Source: Bacteroidota bacterium (GTDB taxonomy: Bacteria > Bacteroidota > Bacteroidia > Chitinophagales > Chitinophagaceae). Taken from it: a stretch of DNA of 64,000 nucleotides. The position numbers and the translations under genes were made by a program. The notes below the pieces were generated by a model. It was not told the origin of the DNA. It ran no database searches and saw nothing but the letters and a program-made list of their open reading frames with translations. Positions 18,101 to 27,711 of this stretch are shown one piece after another (the first letter of the stretch is position 1; the number at the start of each line of letters is the position of its first letter). Location of the stretch: NCBI GenBank assembly GCA_016868855.1, contig VGFP01000003.1, positions 62,001-126,000 of the forward strand. The letters run 5' to 3'.

Positions 18101-19591
18101 TCAAGATTTACTCCATGCAAGTACTGCATGGATGGCTCTTTGCCATAAAAGGAGTTTTTCTTTTTTCACTTCCTCTTGCATATTGGGCGTAAACTTTCCG
18201 GATACTTTCCATTGAGATGAAATCTCGTCGATCGATTTCCAATATCCCACTGAGAGTCCCGCTAAATAAGCAGCACCCAATGCTGTCGTTTCAATCACTT
18301 CAGGTCTGAGGACCTTCACTCCCAAAATGTCTGATTGGAACTGCATCATCAAATCATTCACGGTGGCGCCACCATCCACCCTCAGCTCTGCAATGGGCAA
18401 TGCAGCATCTGCTTCCATTGCTTTCAACACATCATACGTTTGAAAGGCAATGCTCTCGAGTGTTGCCCTGGCAATATGTGCGTCGGTTGTTCCTCTGGTA
18501 ATTCCAAAAATAGTGCCGCGCGCATGCGGATCCCAGTGCGGCGCACCCAATCCTGCATATGCCGGAACCACCACCACTCCATCTGCATCCTGAACAGCGG
18601 CAGCGAGCGATTGGACTTCTGATGATGTTTGAATCATCTTCAATCCATCCCTGAGCCACTGCACAGCAGCACCTGCAATAAATACACTTCCTTCCAATGC
18701 GTAATTGATTTCACCATTGATTTTCCATGCAATGGTGGTGAGAAGATTATTGCTGGATTTCACAGCTTTGGCACCTGTATTCATCAACATAAAACATCCT
18801 GTACCATATGTATTTTTAACCATCCCTACTCCCGTGCACATTTGCCCAAACAAAGCTGACTGTTGATCGCCCGCCATACCTGCAATGGGAACATCCCCCA
18901 TGCCAATGGCTTGAGCGTATCCAAAAATTTCACTGTTGCTTTTTACTGTCGGCAACATATGCTGCGGAATATCCAGTATGCCCAACAGTTCTTTATCCCA
19001 CTGCTGCGTATGCAAATTAAACAGCATGGTTCTTGAAGCATTGCTGACATCCGTAGCATGCACTTTGCCCTCTGTCAATTTCCACAACAACCATGTATCG
19101 ATGGTACCAAAAGCCAAATGACCTTCTTTTGAAAGTTGACGAGCTCCTTCAACATGATCCAATATCCATTTGATTTTTGTTCCGGAAAAATATGCGTCAA
19201 TGACCAATCCGGTTTTATCTTGAATCATTTCTGCATGACCCTCTCTTTTCAATTCATCGCAATAGCCAGCTGTGCGCCTGTCCTGCCAAACAATGGCATT
19301 GTAAAGTGGCTGTCCGGTTTTTTTGTTCCATACAACGGTGGTTTCACGTTGATTGGTGATACCGATGGCAGCAATGTTTTCTGCTTTGAGAGATGATTTC
19401 AGCAATGCTTCTTTGGCAACGCTGCCCTGACTAGCCCAGATTTCCATGGGATCGTGTTCAACCCATCCTGGTTGCGGAAAAATTTGTTTGAATTCTTTTT
19501 GAGCTACGGAGCAAATATTACCAGCATGGTCAAAAACAATCGCCCTTGAACTGGTTGTCCCCTGATCAAGTGAGAGGATGAACTTTTTCAT
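18101..19591 (-). CDS. glpK: Glycerol kinase
   Basis: Cytosolic FGGY-family kinase making sn-glycerol-3-phosphate. The 496-residue protein starts with [16 protein letters not shown] (phosphate-1 motif). It contains [25 protein letters not shown] and [12 protein letters not shown], and in the C-terminal half [13 protein letters not shown] and [16 protein letters not shown], as in other GlpK. First gene of the glpKDF operon, 69 nt from the divergent dnaX. No clear operator for a GlpR-type repressor was recognised in that gap. Confidence 0.97.
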   Translation of the reverse strand: MKKFILSLDQGTTSSRAIVFDHAGNICSVAQKEFKQIFPQPGWVEHDPMEIWASQGSVAKEALLKSSLKAENIAAIGITNQRETTVVWNKKTGQPLYNAIVWQDRRTAGYCDELKREGHAEMIQDKTGLVIDAYFSGTKIKWILDHVEGARQLSKEGHLAFGTIDTWLLWKLTEGKVHATDVSNASRTMLFNLHTQQWDKELLGILDIPQHMLPTVKSNSEIFGYAQAIGMGDVPIAGMAGDQQSALFGQMCTGVGMVKNTYGTGCFMLMNTGAKAVKSSNNLLTTIAWKINGEINYALEGSVFIAGAAVQWLRDGLKMIQTSSEVQSLAAAVQDADGVVVVPAYAGLGAPHWDPHARGTIFGITRGTTDAHIARATLESIAFQTYDVLKAMEADAALPIAELRVDGGATVNDLMMQFQSDILGVKVLRPEVIETTALGAAYLAGLSVGYWKSIDEISSQWKVSGKFTPNMQEEVKKEKLLLWQRAIHAVLAWSKS

Positions 19592-19660
19592 GAGTGTAAA
19601 ACGTGACTTTTATTTTATGGAACTAAGGAGTTATACAATTTACGATTAAATTGCAAGCCG

Positions 19661-21439
19661 ATGGAAAACTTCGTAGTATCTGCCAGAAAATACAGACCGC
19701 AGCATTTTTCGACTGTTGTTGGACAAGCACATATCACCACTACATTGAAAAATGCCATCCTTCAAAACCATCTTGCACATGCTTTTTTGTTTTGCGGACC
19801 CCGAGGTGTAGGAAAAACAACCTGTGCCCGCATCCTGGCCAAAACCATCAACTGCGAAAAATTGGGTAAAGATGGAGAGGCATGTGACAAATGCAATTCC
19901 TGCCAATCTTTTAACAAAGGAGCCTCTTTCAATATTCATGAATTGGATGCTGCCAGCAACAATTCTGTGGATGATATCCGTGAATTGATTGAGCAAGTAA
20001 GATTTGCTCCCCAGGCCGGTAAATACAAAATCTATATCATTGACGAGGTACACATGTTGAGCGCCTCTGCTTTCAATGCATTTCTGAAAACCCTGGAGGA
20101 GCCTCCCGCCCATGCAATTTTCATTTTGGCAACCACAGAAAAACACAAAATTCTTCCAACGATCCTTTCCCGTTGTCAGATTTTTGATTTCAAAAGAATT
20201 ACACCGGCTGATATTGTTGCTTACTTGGAAGAGATTGTATCCAAAGAAAAAATTACAGCGGAAAACGCAGCCATGCAGCTCATTGCCCAAAAGAGTGATG
20301 GATGCATGCGGGATGCCTTGAGCATTCTCGACAAAATTGTAAGTTTCACCAATGGTCAATTGACCTATGCTTCAACCCTCGAGCACTTAAATGTGCTGGA
20401 CGAAGAATATTTCTTCCAATTTTTTGAACTGTTGCAAAAGGAAGATCTACCCGGCGTTTTGAGCCTTTATGATGAAATTGATCAAAAGGGTTTTGAGGGA
20501 GATACTGTTTTGAACCATTTTTCATCTTTTTTCAGGAACATGTTGGTCAGCAAAGATGCCAGATCCATCGCCCTTTTGCAGGTCGTGGAAGCATTCACAG
20601 AAAAATACAACGCTACAGCCAATCAGGTGTCCATCCCCTATATCATCGGTGCGCTCAATATTCTGAATGAGGCTGAAATCGGTTTCAAGCAGGCAAGGAA
20701 TAAAAAATTGCATGTTGAATTTCACTTGATCAGACTCACATACCTGCAGCAGGCTGTCAACATCCAGCCGGATGAAACAGCCGGTAAAAAAAAACGATTG
20801 GATGAACTGAAGCCCATTGCTTTCAAGCATATTGGCTTCGCAGTTCAGAAAGAAAAAAAAGTTGAGAGACAACAAAAATCCCCATCCATAGAAGGCAGTC
20901 CAACTGCAAAACTTGAAATAGACAATGCAATTATTCAAGATAAATTACCGGTGCAGCTGCCAAATGAACCAGTAGCTGAAAAACCCAAAGAGGCGGGAGC
21001 CCTGAAAAAAATCAGGGAGCAGATCCTGCACAGGAAACTAGAACCTCTGGCGAGCAAGACACTCACCCAGGACATGCTGAATGAAGCATGGAATATGTAT
21101 TTGTCGAGGTTGCTGGATCAAAACCAGGTAACCAGTCACCATAACCTGAAAACCGCCATCACAACTGTTATCAATGAAGTTCAGTTTGATGTTTTTGTTG
21201 GATCCAGGATCCAGCAGCAATTCATCGAATCAGAAAAAACACATTTGTTGATTCACATCCAGGAGTATTTCAACAATCCCAAGATACAGCTCAAAATCAG
21301 CCTGGATCCAGCAGCAGAAAAAGAACCGGTTCAGACAGAGCAAACCCTTTCACAGCGCGATCAATATTTGAGGATGATCGAACGCTATCCACTGGTCAAA
21401 GAAATGAGGGACCAATTGAATCTGGACCTGGACTATTAG
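19661..21439 (+). CDS. dnaX: DNA polymerase III tau/gamma subunit
   Basis: Clamp-loader AAA+ ATPase. In the 592-residue protein the N-terminus VSARKYRPQHFSTVVGQ is the DnaX signature. Walker A GPRGVGKT is at 46-53. A zinc site is formed by Cys65, Cys75, Cys78 and Cys81. The DEVHML Walker B follows near residue 128, then ATTEKHKILPTILSRCQ (sensor 1/SRC motif). Residues after about 370 form the oligomerisation domain, a low-complexity linker and a tau-type C-terminus. I saw no obvious poly-A slippery sequence dictating a gamma form, although an eight-A run (GGTAAAAAAAACGATTGG) sits near 20786, where slippage might occur. Confidence 0.95.
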   Translation: MENFVVSARKYRPQHFSTVVGQAHITTTLKNAILQNHLAHAFLFCGPRGVGKTTCARILAKTINCEKLGKDGEACDKCNSCQSFNKGASFNIHELDAASNNSVDDIRELIEQVRFAPQAGKYKIYIIDEVHMLSASAFNAFLKTLEEPPAHAIFILATTEKHKILPTILSRCQIFDFKRITPADIVAYLEEIVSKEKITAENAAMQLIAQKSDGCMRDALSILDKIVSFTNGQLTYASTLEHLNVLDEEYFFQFFELLQKEDLPGVLSLYDEIDQKGFEGDTVLNHFSSFFRNMLVSKDARSIALLQVVEAFTEKYNATANQVSIPYIIGALNILNEAEIGFKQARNKKLHVEFHLIRLTYLQQAVNIQPDETAGKKKRLDELKPIAFKHIGFAVQKEKKVERQQKSPSIEGSPTAKLEIDNAIIQDKLPVQLPNEPVAEKPKEAGALKKIREQILHRKLEPLASKTLTQDMLNEAWNMYLSRLLDQNQVTSHHNLKTAITTVINEVQFDVFVGSRIQQQFIESEKTHLLIHIQEYFNNPKIQLKISLDPAAEKEPVQTEQTLSQRDQYLRMIERYPLVKEMRDQLNLDLDY

Positions 21440-21534
21440 GGCTTAAAACTCTTTGTTCACAGGTCAAGCGCATTTAGTCAAATTGACGTAATTTCGGCCT
21501 TCCAATTTATTATTCAACAAACCTTATCTGCGAT

Positions 21535-23136
21535 ATGGCGGAAGTGATCAGAATGCCTCTCCTGAGTGACACCATGACGGAAGGAAAAATTGTGAAATGG
21601 AACAAAAAAGTCGGTGACACCGTAAAAAGCGATGACGTATTGGCCGATGTCGAAACAGACAAAGCAACCATGGAAGTGGTTGGTTATGCGGAAGGTACTT
21701 TGTTATATGTGGGAGTAAAAGAGGGTGATGCTGCAAAAGTCAATGGCATCATTGCAATTGTTGGAAAGCCAGGAGAAAATATTGACGGATTGATTTCGTC
21801 TGATGCAGTACCTGCTGCAACTACAGCTTCAACACCTAATTCAGCTCCAGTTGCTGCTGGTCCGGCTGCTTCATCAGCTCCTGCAACAACGCCCGAGCAG
21901 TTGGGAGTAACCGTCATCAGAATGCCTTTGTTGAGTGATACCATGACCGCCGGAAAGATCGTTCAATGGAACAAAAAAGTCGGTGACGCAGTTAAAAGCG
22001 ATGACAATCTTGTTGATGTTGAAACAGACAAGGCAACCATGGAATTGGTCGGATATACAGATGGCACACTTTTGCATATTGGTGTTCAGAATGGTGACTC
22101 TGCAAAAGTGAACGATGTCATTGCCATCATTGGAAAGGCTGGAACAGATATATCCCCATTACTGGCATCACTGCAATCAACATCTTCAACACCAACTGCT
22201 GTGCAACAACCATCAGCAGCACCTGCAGCAACACCTTCAAATGCAGTCGTTGCTCCTTCTTCCAACAATCCAGATGATACTAGATTGAAGGCCTCTCCAT
22301 TGGCCAAAGTTCTGGCCAAAGAAAAAGGCATAGACCTTTCAAAGGTCAGCGGATCCGGAGACGGTGGGCGCATTGTTAAGTCAGATATTGATAATTTCAA
22401 AGCAGGTACAAGTCCAGCAGCTGCTGCAGCGACCAAGCCTTTCGTTACAGGCCAAGAAGGATACACCGATACCCAACTTACTTCCATGCGAAAGACCATC
22501 GCAAGAAGACTCGGTGAGAGCATGTTTACGGCCCCGCATTTTTATTTATCAATGGAAATCTGCATGGACAATGCAATCAACGCCCGTGCACAGATGAATG
22601 AAATGAGTCCTACGAAAATTTCCTTCCAGGATATGCTCATCAAAGCATGTGCTTTGTCATTGAAACAGCACCCGGCTGTAAACAGCAGCTGGATGGGTGA
22701 ATTCATAAGAACATATAATCATGTTCATATCGGCTCTGCCATTGCATTGCCCGAAGGATTGATTGTTCCTGTATTGAAATTTGCCGATCAAAAATCGCTT
22801 TCTCAAATTGCTGCTGAATCAAAGGAACTCTATGATAAAGCACGAAACAAAAAAATTCAACCACAGGATTTTTCCGGAAATACTTTTACCATTTCAAATC
22901 TCGGAATGATGGATATCGATGAATTTACTGCCATCATCAATCCACCAGATAGTTGTATTCTGGCGGTAGGAAAAATCAAAGAGGTCGTTGTGAAAAAAGG
23001 AGATGGTTTCACAACAACACAAATGATGAAAGTAACGTTGAGCTGTGATCACAGAAGCGTTGACGGTGCAGTGGGTGCTGCATTTTTGCAAACCTTGAAA
23101 AAGTACATGCAAAATCCAATAACCATGTTGGTGTAA
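21535..23136 (+). CDS. pdhC: Pyruvate dehydrogenase E2 (dihydrolipoamide acetyltransferase), two lipoyl domains
   Basis: 533-residue E2 core of the pyruvate dehydrogenase complex. Two lipoyl domains are visible (residues about 3-78 and 126-200), with lipoylated lysines in ETDKAT at Lys43 and Lys166. Ala/Pro/Thr-rich linkers follow each. A peripheral subunit-binding domain (ASPLAKVLAKEKGIDLS) and the catalytic acetyltransferase domain (SFQDMLIKACALSL, ending in the active-site DHRSVDG) complete it. E1 and E3 genes are not in the window. The start was set at the ATG giving MAEVIRMPLLSDTM, the normal family start. 2-oxoglutarate E2 is less likely given the two lipoyl domains and 'MPLLSDTM' motif. 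Confidence 0.93.
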   Translation: MAEVIRMPLLSDTMTEGKIVKWNKKVGDTVKSDDVLADVETDKATMEVVGYAEGTLLYVGVKEGDAAKVNGIIAIVGKPGENIDGLISSDAVPAATTASTPNSAPVAAGPAASSAPATTPEQLGVTVIRMPLLSDTMTAGKIVQWNKKVGDAVKSDDNLVDVETDKATMELVGYTDGTLLHIGVQNGDSAKVNDVIAIIGKAGTDISPLLASLQSTSSTPTAVQQPSAAPAATPSNAVVAPSSNNPDDTRLKASPLAKVLAKEKGIDLSKVSGSGDGGRIVKSDIDNFKAGTSPAAAAATKPFVTGQEGYTDTQLTSMRKTIARRLGESMFTAPHFYLSMEICMDNAINARAQMNEMSPTKISFQDMLIKACALSLKQHPAVNSSWMGEFIRTYNHVHIGSAIALPEGLIVPVLKFADQKSLSQIAAESKELYDKARNKKIQPQDFSGNTFTISNLGMMDIDEFTAIINPPDSCILAVGKIKEVVVKKGDGFTTTQMMKVTLSCDHRSVDGAVGAAFLQTLKKYMQNPITMLV

Positions 23137-23145
23137 TGCTGCCCC

Positions 23146-23505
23146 GTGAAAAAAACATTGGTCATAGGTGCCTCTCCAAAAGAAACACAGTATAGTCATA
23201 TTGCAGTAAAACGACTGCTAGAAGAAGGCCACCCTGTTGAAGCAATCGGTAGAAGTGAATTTTTAATACAGGATGTTCATGTCATTACCAATAAAGAGCC
23301 GTTTAGCGACATTGATACTGTTACACTGTATTTAAACAAAGAAAGACAAAAAGAATACGAAGCATATATTCTATCGTTGCATCCCAAAAGAATAATCTTC
23401 AACCCTGGTGCAGAGAATCCCGCATTCGCAGAAAGAGCAGGAGCAGAGGGTATTCAATCCATTGAAGCTTGTACCCTTGTCATGCTCAGTACCGCACAAT
23501 ACTAA
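23146..23505 (+). CDS. CoA-binding domain protein
   Basis: 119-residue small protein with a Rossmann-like CoA-binding fold: TLVIGASPKETQYSHIAVKRLLEEGHPVEAIG at the start, then VTLYLNK and IIFNPGAENPAFAERA. It resembles the YccU-type single-domain CoA-binding family of unknown cellular role. Start is GTG at 23146, 9 nt after the pdhC stop, so co-transcription is likely. The neighbourhood (PDH E2) makes an acyl-CoA-related role plausible, but this is inference. Confidence 0.85.
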   Translation: MKKTLVIGASPKETQYSHIAVKRLLEEGHPVEAIGRSEFLIQDVHVITNKEPFSDIDTVTLYLNKERQKEYEAYILSLHPKRIIFNPGAENPAFAERAGAEGIQSIEACTLVMLSTAQY

Positions 23506-23529
23506 CAGAAGCAAAGCAGCAATAGTACT

Positions 23530-23537
23530 TATCTTTG
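23530..23537 (+). promoter_or_regulatory. -7 element (TATCTTTG) 4 nt before gltX
   Basis: TATCTTTG, then CACC, then the gltX ATG at 23542. Exact TAnnTTTG match with the recurrent 4-nt spacing; predicts a leaderless gltX transcript separate from the pdhC operon. Confidence 0.6.
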
Positions 23538-23541
23538 CACC

Positions 23542-25074
23542 ATGCATCAACGTCCAGTTAGAGTAAGATTTGCACCGAGTCCAACCGGCGGTTTACACCT
23601 GGGTGGTGTAAGAACAGCCTTGTACAATTACCTGTTTGCCAAAAAACACCATGGAACTTTTGTATTGAGGATAGAAGATACCGATCAAACGCGCTATGTT
23701 CAAGGTGCAGAGCAATACATCGTTGATTGTTTAGAATGGTGCGGCATTTCCCCCGATGAGGGTCCGCATCGACCGGGAAAATTTGGACCTTACCGACAGA
23801 GCGAGCGAAAGGACGTGTATCGCGTATTTGCAGAGCAATTGGTAAGCAATGGCCATGCCTACTACGCCTTTGATACCCCAGAAGAGTTAGAAAAAATGCG
23901 CACAGATTTTAAATCTGACAACAACCCATCTCCTCAATACAACCACACAACGCGCATGAAGATGTGCAACTCCCTCACACTCAGCAAAGAGGAAGTTGAA
24001 AAAAAAATATCAGACAAAGTTCCGCATGTCATCAGAATATTAATGCCGGATCAAGAGGAAATAAAGTTGAATGATATAATCCGGGGTGAAGTTGTTTTTC
24101 ACTCACATCTGGTCGACGATAAAGTATTGCTCAAGGCGGACGGAATGCCAACCTACCATCTTGCAGTGGTGGTTGATGACCATGCCATGGAAATTACACA
24201 TGCCTTCAGAGGCGAGGAGTGGTTGCCGTCTGCACCTGTTCATGTTTTGCTCTGGCAATTTCTTGGATGGTCTGATGTGATGCCAGCATGGGCACACTTT
24301 CCGTTGATATTAAAACCCGATGGACAAGGAAAGCTAAGCAAAAGAGATGGCGACAGATTGGGCTTCCCGGTATTTGCAATGGATTGGAGGGATCCCAAAA
24401 CTGGTGAACTCACCAAAGGATTCAAGGAGATGGGATTTCTGCCGGATGCATACATCAACCTGTTGGCCCTGCTTGGATGGAACGATGGAAGCGGACAAGA
24501 AATATTCAGCAAGGAGGAACTGATCCAACATTTTTCTGTTGAACGCATTCACAAGAGTGGCGCAAAGTTTGACTTTGAGAAAGCAAAATGGTACAACCAT
24601 GAGTGGGTCAAAAAAAGCAGTACAGACTTACTGCTCCCCTTGGTGCAGGAATTGCTTTCATCCAATCAAATTCATACCAACGATGAACTGCTGCAGACAG
24701 CCATACCCTTGATCAAAGAACGATGTCATGTGATCAATGATTTTTTACTGCAATTGAAATATTTTTTTGTGGATCCCACCCAATTGGACACAGAGGCAGT
24801 CAAGCCAAAATGGGATGAAAAAAAATCAGCTTTTTTTCAAAGCTTTGTGAAAGAATTGGAATCCCTGTCATCGTGGAATATTGAAGAAATTGAAAAATGC
24901 TTCAAAGATCTCTCCCTTGCACAAGGATTGAAACCAGGTGATGTACAGCTCCCATTCAGGGTAATGCTGGTAGGTGGAAAATTCGGTCCCGCTGTTTTTG
25001 AAATTGCACAGCTTATCGGAAAAGATGCGACCTTGAGAAGAATAGACACAGGACTCTCAAGCTTCAATATATAA
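23542..25074 (+). CDS. gltX: Glutamyl-tRNA synthetase
   Basis: Class I aminoacyl-tRNA synthetase, 510 residues. The HIGH-type motif is HLGG at residues 19-22, in RFAPSPTGGLHLGGVRTAL. The second ATP motif KLSKR begins at Lys264, followed by DGDRLGFPVFAMDW, a Bacteroidota-like insertion. RIEDTDQTR and AFRGEEWLPSAP are standard GluRS features. Whether it is discriminating or also charges tRNA-Gln cannot be told from sequence by eye. The following B12-binding gene starts 6 nt after the stop. Confidence 0.97.
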   Translation: MHQRPVRVRFAPSPTGGLHLGGVRTALYNYLFAKKHHGTFVLRIEDTDQTRYVQGAEQYIVDCLEWCGISPDEGPHRPGKFGPYRQSERKDVYRVFAEQLVSNGHAYYAFDTPEELEKMRTDFKSDNNPSPQYNHTTRMKMCNSLTLSKEEVEKKISDKVPHVIRILMPDQEEIKLNDIIRGEVVFHSHLVDDKVLLKADGMPTYHLAVVVDDHAMEITHAFRGEEWLPSAPVHVLLWQFLGWSDVMPAWAHFPLILKPDGQGKLSKRDGDRLGFPVFAMDWRDPKTGELTKGFKEMGFLPDAYINLLALLGWNDGSGQEIFSKEELIQHFSVERIHKSGAKFDFEKAKWYNHEWVKKSSTDLLLPLVQELLSSNQIHTNDELLQTAIPLIKERCHVINDFLLQLKYFFVDPTQLDTEAVKPKWDEKKSAFFQSFVKELESLSSWNIEEIEKCFKDLSLAQGLKPGDVQLPFRVMLVGGKFGPAVFEIAQLIGKDATLRRIDTGLSSFNI

Positions 25075-25080
25075 ACGACC

Positions 25081-25497
25081 ATGGGAAATACATCAAGACA
25101 CATACGGGTGCTCATTGCAAAAGTTGGACTCGACGGACATGATCGGGGTGCAAAAGTCATTGCAACTTCACTCAGAGACGAGGGAATGGAAGTCATATAC
25201 ACGGGACTGAGACAATCACCCGAAATGGTTGTTGCAGCTGCCCTGCAGGAAGATGTAGATGCCATCGGCATCAGTATTTTATCCGGAGCACACATGACAG
25301 TCTTCCCAAAAATCATCGAGCTGATGAAAAAAGAACAGATGACAGATGTACTGCTCACCGGTGGAGGTATCATTCCTGATCAAGACATGAAAAAGTTGGA
25401 AGAAATGGGTGTAGGAAAACTATTTCCTCCTGGAACACATTCAAAAGAAATTGCAGACTATATCAGAGCATGGACAAAACAACATCGTTCATTTTAA
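25081..25497 (+). CDS. Free-standing cobalamin-binding subunit of an acyl-CoA mutase
   Basis: 138-residue protein that is essentially only the B12-binding domain of methylmalonyl-CoA mutase. The base-off/His-on motif DGHDRG is at 18-23, with His20 as the lower cobalt ligand. SILSGAH (about residue 77) and [11 protein letters not shown] complete the three-part signature. Such stand-alone subunits pair with a separate large substrate-binding subunit, as in two-part methylmalonyl-CoA or isobutyryl-CoA mutases. That large subunit is not in the window. Lies between gltX and an enoyl-CoA hydratase, spacing 6 and 10 nt. Confidence 0.9.
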   Translation: MGNTSRHIRVLIAKVGLDGHDRGAKVIATSLRDEGMEVIYTGLRQSPEMVVAAALQEDVDAIGISILSGAHMTVFPKIIELMKKEQMTDVLLTGGGIIPDQDMKKLEEMGVGKLFPPGTHSKEIADYIRAWTKQHRSF

Positions 25498-25507
25498 TAC
25501 AATCAAT

Positions 25508-26278
25508 ATGTATTCAACAATTTTAACTGAAGCAAAAAACGGATTGTTGAAGATCATCATCAACAGACCTGAAAAATTGAATGCGCTCAATGAAGTGGTA
25601 TTGGCCGAATTGAAGATCATTGTTGAGTCCCTGAAACAGGATGCATCCATCAAAGGTGCCATCATCACAGGAGCTGGTGAAAAATCATTTGTGGCAGGTG
25701 CTGATATCGGCGGATTCCTCCAGGTTGACAAAAACCAAGGGGCCTCACTGGCAGCTCATGGACAGTCCATTTTTTCAATGATAGAAAATTCCGGCAAACC
25801 CATCATGGCAGCAGTCAACGGCTTTGCACTAGGAGGAGGCTGCGAATTGGCCATGGCCTGTCATTTCAGGTATGCATCAGCACAGGCAAAGTTTGGACAA
25901 CCTGAAATCAATTTAGGCATCATACCAGGATACGGTGGTACACAAAGACTCACACGCTTGATCGGAAAAGGGCGCGCAATGGAATGGATGATGCGTGGAG
26001 ACATGGTGGATGCCCAGGAGGCATATCGAATCGGATTGATCAATAAAGTAATTGCACATGATCAATTGATGGAGGAAGCGGAAGCAACCATGCAACTGAT
26101 CATCACAAAACCACAACCAGCATTGGAAGCATTGATCAAAGCAACCAACGCAGCGGAAGATGGAACTAAAGAAGGATACGAAACAGAGGCCCAATCATTT
26201 GGACGAGCGTTTGCCTCTGAAAACATGAGAGAGGGCGTTACTGCCTTTATGGAAAAAAGAAAACCCAATTTCAAGTAA
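25508..26278 (+). CDS. Enoyl-CoA hydratase (crotonase family)
   Basis: 256-residue crotonase-fold enzyme, likely adding water to 2-enoyl-CoA in fatty- or branched-acid breakdown. Oxyanion-hole segments are [16 protein letters not shown] and [19 protein letters not shown]. Both catalytic glutamates of hydratases appear to be present, in GGGCELAMA and [17 protein letters not shown]. Start set at the ATG 25508 ([12 protein letters not shown]); the frame is open further upstream into the preceding gene, but that would give an atypical N-terminus. Proximity to the B12 mutase subunit suggests propionate or branched-chain acyl-CoA metabolism. Confidence 0.92.
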   Translation: MYSTILTEAKNGLLKIIINRPEKLNALNEVVLAELKIIVESLKQDASIKGAIITGAGEKSFVAGADIGGFLQVDKNQGASLAAHGQSIFSMIENSGKPIMAAVNGFALGGGCELAMACHFRYASAQAKFGQPEINLGIIPGYGGTQRLTRLIGKGRAMEWMMRGDMVDAQEAYRIGLINKVIAHDQLMEEAEATMQLIITKPQPALEALIKATNAAEDGTKEGYETEAQSFGRAFASENMREGVTAFMEKRKPNFK

Positions 26279-26301
26279 ATTTGCAAACTCAACAATACAG
26301 C

Positions 26302-27699
26302 ATGGAATTCAGGATTGAAAAAGACACGATGGGTGAGGTGAAAGTACCTGTCAACGCATACTATGGTGCACAAACACAAAGAAGCATTGATAATTTCAAA
26401 ATTGCGCAAGACATCAACACCATGCCCAAAGAAATTATCTGCGCCTTTGCTTATTTGAAAAAAGCAGCTGCGATTACCAATTTCGAAGCAGGTGTACTGA
26501 GTGAAGAAAAATGTGATGTGATTGGTAAAGTATGCGATGAAATACTGGAGGGAAAGTTGGATGCCTACTTTCCGCTGGTGGTATGGCAAACAGGTAGCGG
26601 CACTCAAAGCAATATGAATGTGAATGAAGTGGTTGCATACAGAGGACACGTATTGAAAGGAGGATCGTTGGGTGATAAAGAAAAATTTCTTAACCCAAAT
26701 GATGATGTCAATAAGTCGCAGTCATCCAATGACACCTTCCCCACTGCCATGCACATCGCAGCATATAAAATGATTGTCGAGACTACCCTTCCGGGTATAG
26801 AAAAACTGCGTGATACACTAGCAACCAAAAGCAAATCATTCATGCATTTGGTGAAAATTGGCAGAACACATTTCATGGATGCCACACCACTCACGCTTGG
26901 TCAAGAATTCAGCGGCTATGTATCCCAACTGGATCATGGCATCAAGGCAATCAAAAATACATTGCCACATCTTTCTGAATTGGCCTTGGGCGGTACCGCA
27001 GTGGGAACGGGCATGAATACCCCTGAACATTATTCTGTGAACGTTGCGAAACATATTGCAGCACTTACCAAACTGCCCTTTGTATCAGCTGAAAATAAAT
27101 TTGAAGCACTCGCTGCACATGATGCCATCGTTGAAGCACATGGCGCACTGAAAACTGTTGCCGTCAGTCTGATGAAAATTGCAAACGATATCCGCATGCT
27201 TTCATCTGGACCACGCAGTGGCATTGGTGAAATTTTTATTCCAGATAATGAACCTGGATCATCCATCATGCCCGGCAAAGTGAACCCTACCCAATGTGAG
27301 GCACTGACCATGATTGCGGCTCAAGTACTGGGGAATGATGTAGCCATCAATGTGGGAGGCGCAAACGGTCATTTTGAGTTGAATGTTTTCAAACCCATGA
27401 TGATATACAACTTTCTGCACAGTGCGCGTTTGATTGGAGATGGATGCATAAGTTTCAACGATAAATGTGCCATCGGCATTGAGCCCCTCTATGAAAACAT
27501 CGATAAGCACCTAAATAATTCATTGATGTTGGTCACTGCCTTGAATACCAAAATAGGATACTACAAAGCAGCAGAAATTGCACAAAAAGCACACAAGGAG
27601 GGAACCACGTTGAAGGAAATGGCTGTTAAACTGGGCTACTTGACAGAAACTGAATTTGACGCATGGGTTGTTCCGGGCGATATGGTTGGTAAAATATAA
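26302..27699 (+). CDS. fumC: Class II fumarate hydratase
   Basis: Interconverts fumarate and malate in the TCA cycle. 465 residues from the ATG at 26302 ([16 protein letters not shown]). The fumarase/aspartase superfamily signature [11 protein letters not shown] is present, as are [14 protein letters not shown] and [13 protein letters not shown] in the active-site region; [20 protein letters not shown] follows. The frame could begin at a TTG at 26281, which is less convincing. Gene is 23 nt after the hydratase, and its end is 12 nt from the convergent alanine dehydrogenase. Confidence 0.96.
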   Translation: MEFRIEKDTMGEVKVPVNAYYGAQTQRSIDNFKIAQDINTMPKEIICAFAYLKKAAAITNFEAGVLSEEKCDVIGKVCDEILEGKLDAYFPLVVWQTGSGTQSNMNVNEVVAYRGHVLKGGSLGDKEKFLNPNDDVNKSQSSNDTFPTAMHIAAYKMIVETTLPGIEKLRDTLATKSKSFMHLVKIGRTHFMDATPLTLGQEFSGYVSQLDHGIKAIKNTLPHLSELALGGTAVGTGMNTPEHYSVNVAKHIAALTKLPFVSAENKFEALAAHDAIVEAHGALKTVAVSLMKIANDIRMLSSGPRSGIGEIFIPDNEPGSSIMPGKVNPTQCEALTMIAAQVLGNDVAINVGGANGHFELNVFKPMMIYNFLHSARLIGDGCISFNDKCAIGIEPLYENIDKHLNNSLMLVTALNTKIGYYKAAEIAQKAHKEGTTLKEMAVKLGYLTETEFDAWVVPGDMVGKI

Positions 27700-27711
27700 A
27701 AGACCGCCATA

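Noticed and set aside
19646-20359. 237-residue open frame on the minus strand opposite dnaX
   Set aside because: It is antisense to the conserved dnaX ATPase region, is Cys/Phe-rich without a known motif, and has no promoter or start context. It is a shadow frame.
26062-26649. 195-residue minus-strand frame across the hydratase/fumC boundary
   Set aside because: It spans two real genes in antisense, with composition typical of reverse-complement shadow.
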